DNA of 64,000 bases, taken from positions 2,790,001-2,854,000 of the forward strand of contig BCJU01000002.1 of NCBI GenBank assembly GCA_001600355.1, given 5' to 3'. The translations under genes and the position numbers were made by a program. How positions within the stretch are numbered: the first letter of the stretch is position 1; each line of letters starts with the position of its first letter. Origin of the DNA: Meira nashicola (lineage: Eukaryota > Basidiomycota > Exobasidiomycetes > Exobasidiales > Brachybasidiaceae). The notes under the pieces were generated by a model, which was given only the letters and a program-made list of their open reading frames with translations, was not told the DNA's origin and did no database searches. Shown one piece after another: positions 1-10,107 of the stretch.

Positions 1-867
1 CAACATTCAATTTGCAAGGCGGACGGCTCTTACAGTAAGTATGTCTTCTTCATTAAACAATACTTTAGCTCACAACATAACTTCTCGTACAGCATGTCTC
101 ACTGTACACAGACTTCAAAGAAGACGATTCGTATACTCCTCATAAAATACGTATTCTAGCCGGCACTCATTTTCACGATCTTGTCGAAGTTCGGACTAGG
201 TAAGAAAAAGCGTATTGGCTTGGTGTTCTTGAATAAGTAAAACTGAAAATTCACATTTGACTTTCCTCACAGAGAATTGATTGAGCCAACGGGATGGAAG
301 CATTTTATCTTGGATAATTTCGAAGACGGAAATGAATCGGATGATGGTGAAAATGATGGTGTTTCAGACCTATCCGACTCGAGCCAATCTTCTTCTTCTT
401 CTATACTGCATCATCGGAGAAAAAGTGGTACAAATGTAGAATTAAAGACGAGCAAAAGACCGTTGGATTATCTACCTTGTGGTGTAAGCAAACGTCATAC
501 ACCTATCTATGCATTTCTCGTTCAAATTTGCATCTTATCAAATCATGCCGCTGGAAAAGATACACATATCCGAGGCATTCATATCTTAGGGCCGCCAACA
601 AAAGGATCTCGTGAGAAAGCAAAGCGTGATTTACGTAAATTGCGAGAAGCAAATTCGGATAGCGGAGAAAAGACGGCAGACATCCATGCTGAACATGAGC
701 AAAAGCGAAGAAAAAAGACATTAGATGGAATGCGAAGGTGGGCATTGTCGGAAGAAGCAGCAATTAGTCAAAACCCGGATGCATCTCAAATCGCAGACAG
801 AGAAGATGATGAAGAATTCCGCATACATACATCTCGTCGGCTAAATTTGCTTTCCAGTCTTCGATGA
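1..867 (+). CDS. APC10: APC10/DOC1, anaphase-promoting complex subunit 10 (5' partial)
   Basis: This is the 3' part of the APC/C subunit that helps capture D-box substrates together with the co-activator. The gene runs off the left edge. I join three exons: 2-34, 93-199 and 273-867, with GT-AG introns of 58 and 73 bp (35-92 and 200-272). The joined frame gives the DOC-domain signatures NIQFARRTAL, YTDFKEDDSYTPHKI, ELIEPTGWKHF and ILSNHAAGKDTHIRG. An acidic/serine-rich insert of roughly 50-60 residues interrupts the DOC beta-sandwich after the EPTGW strand. After the GPP that ends the domain there is a charged extension of about 90 residues, and the protein ends in LR. In the family the terminal Ile-Arg (IR tail) docks on the TPR subunit Cdc27/APC3, so LR may be a conservative version. 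The next gene is convergent. Confidence 0.88.
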
Positions 868-1051
868 TATCCGATCGCCAGCGCGAATGTACTTATAGAT
901 ATTTTGTCAGATGCTCCAAAATAACCTGAACTCTCTTATTCTTCAAGTATAATCTGAATAGCGAATGCATTGAGATTTCAAATGTGTATCATGAACGAAG
1001 AACAAATACCAAACTTGAAAGTATGAATCGAAAGTGAAAAAAAGGATCTCT

Positions 1052-1630
1052 TCAAGCTTTTTGCAAGTTCCTGTGCAATTCAGCCTTTGTTTGCGTAACA
1101 CGTTCCAATAGCTTCTCAACCACTTTTGCGTTATTCTTATCAAAAGCTTCGTTGATCTTTTTCAACTTTTCCTGTGTTTCCTTTTCTACTTGTGATTGCG
1201 AAGAAGATTGAGATCCTTCGTACTGTTTTTGGTGAAAAGAGAGTGTAACAAGGGGTCAGGTTTAAAGATCAAGCAATTTCATCATGATGGTATACTCTTA
1301 CCTCTTTCTTGAAACTGTTGAATTCATCTTCTTGCTTTGATTTAAGCTCTTCGATCTCCTTTGCTGCTTCTGATCTTGCATCTTTGAGCTTTTGTGTACG
1401 GTCTACGTAGAAATATTTTTCGGGATCAGTATCTTTCTATTTTTCGACATCCTTTCATTCATTCACTCACATGTTCTAGCCTTTTGTACAATCTTGGCAG
1501 CTTCTTTTTCTGCCTCCAACAATGTTTGAATACCGGTCGATTGTGCCGCCTGAAAGAATGGATCAATGGATGGACGATGGTCAGAATTGTTGACTTGTGA
1601 TCACAATCATTTACTATGCCTACTTACCAT
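1052..1630 (-). CDS. VMA10: V-type proton ATPase subunit G (Vma10), four exons
   Basis: This is the peripheral-stalk subunit G of the V1 sector of the vacuolar H+-ATPase, which pairs with subunit E. The gene is too fragmented to show as one long open frame. I assemble exons 1628-1630 (ATG only), 1471-1549, 1302-1402 and 1052-1222. Donors are GTAAGTA, GTGAGT and GTAAGAG, and all phases match. The product is 117 residues; yeast Vma10 is 114 as I recall. Its start, MAAQSTGIQTLLEAEKEAA, and the following IVQKART-YRTQKLKDAR are the classic subunit G signature. The rest is charged helix ending in NLQKA. The first coding exon is only the start codon, so the true N-terminus depends on splicing of the intron at 1550-1627. 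Confidence 0.9.
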
Positions 1631-2069
1631 CTTGATTCTGAATTTCCAGGCTTCAATCGGAATGAACGATGGTGGAGAAGTAGATGATGATAAAAGCTTG
1701 ATTAGAATTGGCAAAGTATCCGTGCGACGCCCTAGGGACACACAGTTCGATTGCGATATGCACTGGTAAAGGGGCATCTATTTCAACACACGTTTTTGCG
1801 CCAGTGTCCTCCTACTCTAGGCAAAAAAGCGTGCATGAAGTTTAGTTGCCAGGGCGCGATCTCAGCTGGTATACTACACGCGTGCACACTTTCCCTTACG
1901 AGAAGAATGACTCGTAGAATTACACATATCATTGTTATTGTTTTATCTTATTTTATTAAGAAGTCATCTTTTGTACATAGTGTATAATTCTGTATTTTCT
2001 ACACTGGTGAATAATTTACAAAAAGATATACATGTGATGATAGGTGATCAGATTATCCTATAAGCTAAT
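1631..2069. promoter_or_regulatory. Intergenic: VMA10 upstream region and MYST gene 3' end
   Basis: The 439 bp between the VMA10 start (minus strand) and the stop of the minus-strand acetyltransferase gene hold no gene I can support. One ACGCGT lies near 1879. The AT-rich stretch at 1930-2040 is a plausible 3' untranslated region for the acetyltransferase. Confidence 0.4.
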
Positions 2070-5000
2070 TCAATATCTCGGATTTACAGCTGTAATTTGT
2101 TTACGTCGTAATATACGCTCTGCTTTTGGAGTCTCGTATGAAGATCGCTTTACCCTCTCAGCTTTCAGGCTGGTGTCAACTATTTCAATATTCCTGTTCA
2201 TGCTCTTTGGTGTCTTCTTCTGCTGAGACATTTCTTCTTCTAATGGTTCCGCTGAAGTTTCACTCCCTCTGATCATGCCATTCTTGCGTTTGAATCCCCT
2301 TGATGGTGGCGTTGATATTGGTGAAGAGGCAGAACTATTATTCTCATCCTCTCCATTCAATGTTGACCATTCAGCTTTTTGAGCTTCCCTTTCGATTAAT
2401 TCTGCGCTTGCTGGTAAGATGACATCAGGCTGATTAGGATCATGTAAAAGAATCCTACCAGCTTCTCCTGCATTTGCGCTTTTCTCTTCATTGTGGTCTT
2501 GCATTTCTTCATCCTCTTGACTTTCTTGTGCTATCTCGTTCTGCAATTCTGGATGTGATTGATCAATTTGACCTTCATTAACATTGTCACCAGCGGCTTC
2601 GACAACTTTACCTAACAGATCACCAGATTGACTTAACGAACGGACAAAGAGAAAAGGCGCCCAATGTAGATTCTCCGGCTTTACCTTTATATTTCCCTTT
2701 GCTTCATAGTTCTTGATATGTGCAATGACATAATCACGATCAAAATGTATACTATAATCCGTTGGAACTGCCAATGAACTTTCCTTATCTTTTTCGGATA
2801 TTGTTGAAGAGGAAGCAGCATTACGTACGGGCCTACTACTTGAAACATTGCCTTCTCGTGATTTATACTTGGACGTTGCAGGCGCTCGAATCCGGCCAGA
2901 TTGACCATCAGTGATTGTGATCATATCTTGTTCACGTAATACGTAATAGACGTCTTCTAATGTCATAGAAGTAGCTTTGCTGATATCTTCAAGAGAAACA
3001 TGATCGGGGCCTGAGCGTAAATAATAGAATACAGCTAGCGTCCAGTAGTTTCGATAACTCAGTAAACCCAAATCTGATAGTGGCTTCTCGGGAGAGCCAG
3101 TTTTGTTCTCCTTCTTGGAAAGAAGATAACTCAAATCGATCAAAAAGTTTCCCCAGCCCCTCCTTTGACGAATAGGAAGTGTCATGATACAGCTCAAATT
3201 GTAATTTAATGGACTACGTTTCTCTTTAGAAAAATAGCCAACAAAGTGAGCACCGAGCTGATCAACTTCACAACAGATGTAGAACAAAAATGGTTCGACA
3301 TCATAGTAAAGCGTTTTGTGGTCCAAAAACATCTTTGCGAGCAAGCATAAATTTTGACAATAAATCTTGTTCTTCCTTCCGTCCACCTCAAAGACCGAAA
3401 CATTTCCATCACGGTAAATTTCAGCACCGGGTGGGTGACGCATTTTGCATTTCATCCTGTGTCGCATAGCCATAAATCTACTTTTCATATATTTAAAGCA
3501 ATGCTCACAAATCCAAAGGCGACCATCAGGAACCATGCTGTATTCCTCAGGGTATGGTGCTTGATACCATGTGTCAACATCATACTGTGCGAAGCGGATA
3601 CATTTGATTGGCATAGCTTTGCCTGTTTCAGCGCCCGTTGCGGTTGGCGTGACAGGCGTCGAAGGAGTGGAGGGCTCCACGGATGTTGCTACACTTTGAG
3701 GCCCTTTTGCACTTTTGCGTACTACCTTATCGCCGCCTGTGCCTGTGCCCGCCCATGAAGATCCGGCAAAGTAGCCATTTGCATTTGCATTGATGCCATT
3801 TCCATGTACAATCTTTCCAGTCTTTTTGCTCTGTCTACCGGTTGCAGAACTTGCTAAACTGGATACAGCACCTCCTAATTTAGTCTCCGCAGATACTCTA
3901 CTCTGTTCAAATCGTTGCCTATCCTCTTGCTGCGGTGCAGTCCTTGTAGTATCTGCATCTTGCTGAGACAAAACACCTCCAAAAGGATCCTCTTCTTCAG
4001 AATCCTCTTCCTCCTCTGCTTCGTCATCTAGTGGCGACATAGCACGAGGTGTTGGAATAGATGAATCTGTAGAAGCCATTTCATAATCCTCATCATCATT
4101 TGGAAAAGCGTCAGGAAGGGCAAGTGATGTTGGACGTGCAGATCTTGATCTGTCTGTCACTCCTTTGCCCATTCCACGACCACTTCCTCCCAATCGATTC
4201 CTTGCGCTGATTTTCAAACGCACTACCATTGAGTGATTTGCTTGTTCTTGCGGCGGATTCTTTTGCTTCTTTGGTCTGCCTGCAGGTTTAAAACGATGGT
4301 CCTCGTGTATGTCCGCTAGTCTAGATGCTGATGGACTTGCACTCAACTCGTAAGAACGATCTGGATCTGTTGGTTTTCGTATCCTTCTTCCTTTTCCCAT
4401 CAGAGAGGATCCAGGTCGAAGTTGTTGTTTCGCCTGAACCATAGTCTGAGGTGAAGGAAGTTCGTCGTTATCATCTGAAAGATCCATCGGCAATGGCGAA
4501 CTGGCCCTCATTGGGCCTTTGAATTTGGAAACATTCTTCTTTCCTTGCAAAGAAGCACTGCCAATATTCGCTCCGGCTTCCCATGCTCCGAAAGAAGAAG
4601 CGAGGGGCGAAGCTGGCCTGGGTATATGCTGATGTCCATTTAGAATTATACCATTCTTCTTGCGTTTGTTTGTCTGCATTGTTTCTTTAACGTAATTGCC
4701 AAGATCTAAACATGTTGGACACGCCCATGTACCCTTTGGTGGTCTTTCTAGCGGAGGATTAAGACAGTACAGGTGCCAGCCACGATCGCAGCGATCACAA
4801 AACATGATTGCAGAATCGTCTCCTTTCTCACAACAGACTTCGCATGTCTTACATTCCATGCATCGCCAATTATACTCCTGAGCGACAGCTGTTTTGCGTT
4901 GATTTCGTCCCCATTTCATGCAACTGGGATGACCACTACTTCCGCATTCTACGCAACTGATAAGCACTTCCGGTAAGCCAGTCTTGAAATTGTTTTGAGC

Positions 5001-5336
5001 GGTACCTTGACAGAACGCACAAAGAAGGTCGGGTTTATGTGCTGGGCCGATGAAAGAAGCTATTGAAGAAGTTCCATTTGATGTGATGTTTTTTGATCTC
5101 TGTGGTGTAGTGGATGTCGAAGCTATTTGTTGTTGCCCTCCGCGATGTATGCCATTGACGCGTGATGAGGCATCTTTTAATCGTTTTGCTTTTGGTGATG
5201 GGTATGCAGATGTAGATTGCGTGCTTTCATTGCCGTTCACATTGACCAGCTCATTCACAACATTTTCCTCTTCATCGCTATTGGGATCAAATTCGCTTTC
5301 CGATGATTGAATCACCCTTCTACGTTGGATGGCCAT
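2070..5336 (-). CDS. MYST-family histone acetyltransferase with double PHD finger (KAT6/MOZ-like)
   Basis: A 1088-residue lysine acetyltransferase predicted to act on histone H3 in the nucleus. Residues about 104-211 form a tandem PHD (DPF) module, with Cys/His pairs from CAFCQ through CEVCC, CDRCDRGWH and CPTC. A long disordered linker follows, with acidic, serine and basic runs. The MYST catalytic domain lies at about 585-820. It holds the C2HC finger (ICEHCFKYM ... RHRMKC), the acetyl-CoA loop (QRRGWGNFLIDLSYLLSK) and the SPEKPLSDLGLLSY segment whose Glu is the catalytic base in the family. The C-terminus is acidic and basic low complexity. As I recall, yeast Sas3 and S. pombe Mst2 lack built-in PHD fingers, so the layout is closer to animal MOZ/MORF. 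The ATG at 5336 is the first in a frame without introns. Confidence 0.93.
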   Translation of the reverse strand: MAIQRRRVIQSSESEFDPNSDEEENVVNELVNVNGNESTQSTSAYPSPKAKRLKDASSRVNGIHRGGQQQIASTSTTPQRSKNITSNGTSSIASFIGPAHKPDLLCAFCQGTAQNNFKTGLPEVLISCVECGSSGHPSCMKWGRNQRKTAVAQEYNWRCMECKTCEVCCEKGDDSAIMFCDRCDRGWHLYCLNPPLERPPKGTWACPTCLDLGNYVKETMQTNKRKKNGIILNGHQHIPRPASPLASSFGAWEAGANIGSASLQGKKNVSKFKGPMRASSPLPMDLSDDNDELPSPQTMVQAKQQLRPGSSLMGKGRRIRKPTDPDRSYELSASPSASRLADIHEDHRFKPAGRPKKQKNPPQEQANHSMVVRLKISARNRLGGSGRGMGKGVTDRSRSARPTSLALPDAFPNDDEDYEMASTDSSIPTPRAMSPLDDEAEEEEDSEEEDPFGGVLSQQDADTTRTAPQQEDRQRFEQSRVSAETKLGGAVSSLASSATGRQSKKTGKIVHGNGINANANGYFAGSSWAGTGTGGDKVVRKSAKGPQSVATSVEPSTPSTPVTPTATGAETGKAMPIKCIRFAQYDVDTWYQAPYPEEYSMVPDGRLWICEHCFKYMKSRFMAMRHRMKCKMRHPPGAEIYRDGNVSVFEVDGRKNKIYCQNLCLLAKMFLDHKTLYYDVEPFLFYICCEVDQLGAHFVGYFSKEKRSPLNYNLSCIMTLPIRQRRGWGNFLIDLSYLLSKKENKTGSPEKPLSDLGLLSYRNYWTLAVFYYLRSGPDHVSLEDISKATSMTLEDVYYVLREQDMITITDGQSGRIRAPATSKYKSREGNVSSSRPVRNAASSSTISEKDKESSLAVPTDYSIHFDRDYVIAHIKNYEAKGNIKVKPENLHWAPFLFVRSLSQSGDLLGKVVEAAGDNVNEGQIDQSHPELQNEIAQESQEDEEMQDHNEEKSANAGEAGRILLHDPNQPDVILPASAELIEREAQKAEWSTLNGEDENNSSASSPISTPPSRGFKRKNGMIRGSETSAEPLEEEMSQQKKTPKSMNRNIEIVDTSLKAERVKRSSYETPKAERILRRKQITAVNPRY

Positions 5337-6780
5337 CTTTAGCTTCAGTGCGATCGTTTATCGATCTCAGCGTAACACTGATCTTTTGTCTTGACAGGCA
5401 GTAGCATGGATCGTTGTTTTTTTTTGTCTTATGAGGCGTGAAATGAAGGTTGATGAAGCTGTAGCAGGGCGGACAATTTAGTTGTCGAATGAATACCTTC
5501 TTTTGTTCGCCGCCTTGAAAGCGCCTCAAAAGAGAGGCATATATGATGATGGTCTAACAAGACACGTAAAAGGCACTTTGCCAGTCAAATCGAACCTACA
5601 CTGAAGATGGCAGTAAACTTGAAGCCAAATGTCGTACTCCAACTCTGAATGATGGAGTTGCTATGAATGAAGTGGCGCTTCGTACTATCAATACCTTCTC
5701 TTCTGACGTAGACAAATAATCGCCATATAGAGAGCATCGATGAGGGTTGATAACGCGCTGGACACGTTTTTTGGCACGGATTTACTGTCCTCTTTCGCTC
5801 ATTCGCCTAATCTGTGAGTGACTCCTAAGCTGAGCAACGCGTCGTTTCTACACGGCTTACAGGATACCTTCAGCATAAATATACATTATGTCTTGTTTTA
5901 GTGAACCTTCTGCCAAAACAGAGTCTTCTACACATTGTGTTGAGTGCACAGCGTTTGTTTCTCGCATAACAAAACGTTGTTATAGTGAATCAATACATGA
6001 AAATTTATCAACTTTAGCGCGCCTTGCCGTTAGTGCATTACGTACAAGCATGATGTACTTTACGCGGGGCTCTATCGTTTAACTATGGGCGGGGTGCACG
6101 CACACGCACGTGTTGGCCGGCAGCAGGGAGCAAGTTTTCGGAAAGGTGTGGAAACACTAGGCATGTCTCCGCAAAGATTTACCAAAAAGACAAAGTGCTT
6201 CCATTCTTAGTGGCGGAGTTTTACTGTAGAACACTATAAGCACACTAATGGAACCCCGCTTTAAAAAACCCGACTTCGATTTTTGACTGAAAGACGTGAA
6301 AAAAAAAATTCTAATTTCGGCGCACACTCGATTTAAGCTCAGCGGGATCACTTTGTCATTTTAACCGAACCTTCGTGCAGTGATGTGTTTTAAACGCCAA
6401 AAATCAGTGCGGAGAACCGCTTTTGTTGAAAGGGACACATTGTTTTTATGCATATGCAAATTACCAAATATCTTGCAGCTCTTTTTTCTGCTTCTTTTTG
6501 AAATTAAGATTGTGTTCAGATCCCTCTTCAGAAATGCATTACACTCTTAGACTGCACCTCTAGTCGCCGAGGAAGCGCTTCCCTTTTGCATATCAAACGG
6601 CCCCCGCTTCTTTTGCAAAAAAAACTTCTCAATCATCAACTCTAATCAAGACTTATCATCACCTCTTTCTTCAACACAAATATCGACAAACACAATTCTC
6701 CCATTCAACCAGGATCAAGATCCCATATGCAGCTCAAAATATAATACAAGCATTCATTCATTCGTGTTAAATAGACAATC
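5337..6780. promoter_or_regulatory. Divergent intergenic region (MYST HAT / 7-helix protein)
   Basis: These 1.44 kb separate the divergent starts at 5336 (minus) and 6781 (plus). No convincing coding exon is visible; short open frames such as 5888-6082 and 6157-6351 lack recognisable features. A GC-richer patch at 6085-6135 carries repeated CACGCACACGCACGTG. The 130 bp before 6781 are C/T- and A-rich, like a fungal 5' leader. One ACGCGT lies at 5837-5842. Confidence 0.4.
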
Positions 6781-9207
6781 ATGGCTGATTCGGCCTTGGT
6801 TGAAGGCCAATTACCGCCTTGGTCATTAGAGAATAATGCTGCAATGATTGCATTTCTTAAATCGATCACATTGAAATCGATACCGAGAAATTTAAAAGTA
6901 CAAAATGATTTTTATATTGCATTCAAATGCGTTTTATTGGCTGCAGGAATAACACTTTTGGTTCGATTAATTTTAAGTGGAAGATTTTGGTTAATTCGAG
7001 TTGTAAGAACGCCAAAAGGATTTTTAATTTGTCCAAACGCATGTGAAGGATTATGTCTTGCAGCATGTGTTTTTTATCTTATCGATTTATTCTTTCGTGG
7101 ATTTAGCATAAATTGGTTATGGGGAAGTAATTCACTTTCCATGCAAGAAGGAATGCCAATGCTTTATAGCTTTCGATTATACTTTTTATGGTTAGCAGGA
7201 TTCATTCATTTAGCGTCAACATTGCTAATTTGGCCTTTTGATCCTATGAGAATAAGACCGATTTATTGGCATTTATTCTTGTTTGGTGTTCCTATTGCAC
7301 TTTTGATTGGATTTTTACCAAATTGCGTTCGAGCTGAAGTGTATTGTAGAATGGCAAACGAACGTATTGTTCCTCTTTTGATCAAATTACAAGCAAGTGA
7401 TCCTAATGGCGCTTTAGATGCGAATTCGATCTCAATTGCAACTGATGGATATGAACATGTAGTAAAGATGTGGAAAGCGTCAAGGGATTATGCTTCTGTC
7501 GCTCTTGCATTTTTAATCTTATTAACAGTTGGTTCGATAGCAACAGGATATCAAATAACTTCACGTGCTGCGAAAAGGTATATTCAAATTAAAAGGGCAA
7601 GTAAACAAGTTAGAAGTTTAACGCCATTAGATGGAATCAATCAAGCCGAAGTTAAGCCGACAGACAGTAGTGATTCAGATAGTAGTCAAGGTAAATTAAC
7701 TAAAGAAACGGATAATTCACCTTATTTATTGCAAGAAATCAATTCAAACCAACAAAGTGAAATTGGCGCAATGAAAAAAACAACTTCAACAATTGCCACA
7801 GCGGCACCGTTACGCCCAACGATGAAAACGGAATTCAAAGTCAACCCTGAAGCGGAACCGAATGAAATAAATCAATCTAATTTAGGATTAATCATCAATC
7901 ATGATAAATCCAAAAATTCAGCCGGTTTACGTAGAATTGAAGTTTCCAAGCGGATCGAATGGCGTAAATTTAGCCATTTACGTTTATTACGTTATTTCGC
8001 TGGCCTGGATCCATTACCTCCTCAAACATCAGAATCAGATTTGGCGTTAGCACGGTACGGCAAGCCTTCACAGCATTCGGTTGAAGCGGTTTTAAAGGAT
8101 TTCCTTTATTTTTCCATCGTTCAATTTTCATGTTTAATCATAATTGAACTTATTATGGCAGCTTGTGCATTTTTGATCATCTTTACCATCATACCTGATT
8201 TGCGCAATCCTATTTACGATCCACGTTATACGACAAAATTCGTTCATACAACTTACATCTTTTTCGTTTTAGAAATTTGGGCAATCGTTGCAATTGGATC
8301 GCCTTTGATCGTTATCATGTTATGGAGACAACTTTATCCGATTAGGGTGGACTTTGGCAATGATATTTATACAAAACAAGTACCAACACTCAAGATGAAA
8401 AATGTAACAAAATTAAAAAACTTTCGATTAAAAAAGAAGAGTAAAGATGATAAAATTGAATTGAATCCGGACGAAATCGGAAATGAATCTGGAGAATGGA
8501 ATAGTGCTCCTTGGACACCTTCAACAAGGGCAACAGTCATGCAAAGTCCTTCTACAGGATCAACGAAAGCAAACGATAAAGAACCAAATCGAGGAGCAAA
8601 CGATATCACAATCAATCGAATTACACCTTCTTTGGATGGTTCAATAGGTGGAGAAAAAGAAGAAGAATTTGAACGTGATAATTTATGGTCAAAGCATTAT
8701 TCAAGTGAAACGGGAGAAGATGAAAATAATGGTAGAAAGACAAAAGATTCTTCACTTACAAGGGATGTTTGTGGTTTAGCAGGTTCAGATTTAGGCGTTC
8801 GAAGAATCGTTTTGGACGCCTTAGAATCAAGTAATAAATATCCAACTCGAAAATTAGGCAGTACAACAACATCAGTTTGGCAAAGAGCAGAAGCGGAACA
8901 TTTACATGAAAGAAGGCCAAGTTTACCTTCTAAATCATCCGAACCATCAATGCAACAAAAGATAAGAGGACAGTCAAAAGCTGGAAGGAGAAATAGTCAA
9001 GCAGATTTTTCCAATTCACCAACAAAGTCAAATTCATCACCTCAAATGTTAAGTAGACTTCATGGTTCTTTACGTAGAAATGGAAGTCCTTCACAAAAGG
9101 ATTCGTTTGGAATTCCAATGTCAAACCTTAGACCGAGTTTACAACCTCCAGAAAATGCAAGATTCGTCACTCCTCACGGTTTCGTACAAAGCAGGCCTTA
9201 TGAATGA
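6781..9207 (+). CDS. Orphan seven-transmembrane protein, GPCR-like topology
   Basis: An 808-residue integral membrane protein that I do not recognise. Seven hydrophobic segments are visible: about residues 45-68, 83-103, 118-150, 160-180, 238-262, 442-472 and 485-515. Between helices 5 and 6 is a hydrophilic loop of about 180 residues rich in Ser, Thr, Asn and Lys. After helix 7 comes a tail of about 290 residues rich in Ser, Asn and basic residues. A short N-terminus, seven helices, a long third inner loop and a long tail match a G-protein-coupled-receptor layout, but I see no diagnostic family motif. A transporter or scaffold is possible. There is no cleavable signal peptide. The next gene (minus strand) is convergent with a gap of about 120 bp. 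Confidence 0.75.
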   Translation: MADSALVEGQLPPWSLENNAAMIAFLKSITLKSIPRNLKVQNDFYIAFKCVLLAAGITLLVRLILSGRFWLIRVVRTPKGFLICPNACEGLCLAACVFYLIDLFFRGFSINWLWGSNSLSMQEGMPMLYSFRLYFLWLAGFIHLASTLLIWPFDPMRIRPIYWHLFLFGVPIALLIGFLPNCVRAEVYCRMANERIVPLLIKLQASDPNGALDANSISIATDGYEHVVKMWKASRDYASVALAFLILLTVGSIATGYQITSRAAKRYIQIKRASKQVRSLTPLDGINQAEVKPTDSSDSDSSQGKLTKETDNSPYLLQEINSNQQSEIGAMKKTTSTIATAAPLRPTMKTEFKVNPEAEPNEINQSNLGLIINHDKSKNSAGLRRIEVSKRIEWRKFSHLRLLRYFAGLDPLPPQTSESDLALARYGKPSQHSVEAVLKDFLYFSIVQFSCLIIIELIMAACAFLIIFTIIPDLRNPIYDPRYTTKFVHTTYIFFVLEIWAIVAIGSPLIVIMLWRQLYPIRVDFGNDIYTKQVPTLKMKNVTKLKNFRLKKKSKDDKIELNPDEIGNESGEWNSAPWTPSTRATVMQSPSTGSTKANDKEPNRGANDITINRITPSLDGSIGGEKEEEFERDNLWSKHYSSETGEDENNGRKTKDSSLTRDVCGLAGSDLGVRRIVLDALESSNKYPTRKLGSTTTSVWQRAEAEHLHERRPSLPSKSSEPSMQQKIRGQSKAGRRNSQADFSNSPTKSNSSPQMLSRLHGSLRRNGSPSQKDSFGIPMSNLRPSLQPPENARFVTPHGFVQSRPYE

Positions 9208-9324
9208 ATACCAGTCTATAATTTATAATTTGCATTTTGACGTTTGTTCTCATTTAATTGTAATACTCTCATGCTGTTGCTTCTAATTTCAAAGTTGTAT
9301 TTATATTATTGTAGTCAACATACT

Positions 9325-10107
9325 TTATCTCTGATGTGCTCTAGAACTATGCGAAGAAGTTTCAGAATCAGAATTCACATGAGAGTCAGAATGTCGCGAT
9401 CGAGAGCCAGGTGAGAGTGAACGATAACGATAACGATTTGGAGATCGTGAGAGCGTTCGTTGGTACTGATTTGGTGCTTCATGATTAAGTTGAGGCCATG
9501 AAGTTAGAGAACCATCTGTGCGTACATTAAAACCCATCTTTCTTGCTCTATGAAGCATTGAATTATGTTTTCTAGAATCATCCGAAGAATCTGAAGAATG
9601 ATCTTCCATAGCAAGATCACCTAAAGATTTCCTACTACTTTTTGTATTTGTTCGTTTTGAACTACTACCACTCGTTCCAGAACGAGAAGTTCGCTTGGTT
9701 TTATGACTATTTACGCTTGCCAAACTTGAACTATCGCTTTCTGAAGTTGTCCATGATTTTTGATGACGTAATTCACTCCAATCAGATCTTGAAATAGTAG
9801 AAGAAGCAGGAGTAGCAGCGGAAATTGAACTTGAACGGCTTGGAGATGCAGGAGATCGACTAGATCGACGAATTAAAGGCTCAGAACGAGGCTGTTGATT
9901 TGTGACTGCATTATTACCTTGATGATCAGTTCTAAAAGCTCCTTTATCGCCATGCTTTGAAGTAGATGTTGAAGGTAATTCGTCACGGCGAACGAGAGTA
10001 TCTGCTGCCATTGCACTGCGCTGGTTAATGTCAAATGATTCTAGAGCAGCCCAACATGAAAGAAGCTGGACAAGAGCACAACTAATGACATATATCACGA
10101 GCTTCAT
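9325..10107 (-). CDS. Ser/Arg-rich putative secreted protein, unknown function
   Basis: A 260-residue protein if it starts at the ATG at 10107. I prefer that start because residues 1-22 (MKLVIYVISCALVQLLSCWA) form a typical signal peptide with a plausible cleavage near the Ala-Ala. The frame stays open upstream to 10251, but that would bury the hydrophobic segment internally. The mature part is almost wholly Ser, Arg, Thr and Asp rich, with dibasic sites (VRRDE, LIRRSSR) that could be Kex2 cuts. Its SRS-rich end resembles neither a known enzyme nor a canonical splicing SR protein, because no RRM is present. It could be a cell-wall, secreted or membrane-anchored protein, and the assignment rests on composition and the N-terminus only. 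Confidence 0.55.
   Translation of the reverse strand: MKLVIYVISCALVQLLSCWAALESFDINQRSAMAADTLVRRDELPSTSTSKHGDKGAFRTDHQGNNAVTNQQPRSEPLIRRSSRSPASPSRSSSISAATPASSTISRSDWSELRHQKSWTTSESDSSSLASVNSHKTKRTSRSGTSGSSSKRTNTKSSRKSLGDLAMEDHSSDSSDDSRKHNSMLHRARKMGFNVRTDGSLTSWPQLNHEAPNQYQRTLSRSPNRYRYRSLSPGSRSRHSDSHVNSDSETSSHSSRAHQR

Noticed and set aside
3354..3758. 134-codon frame antisense to the MYST domain
   Set aside because: It overlaps conserved catalytic codons of the acetyltransferase and is a frame shadow.
5888..6351. Small open frames in the divergent gap before the seven-helix gene
   Set aside because: They are short, lack recognisable motifs and run on both strands, as expected by chance.
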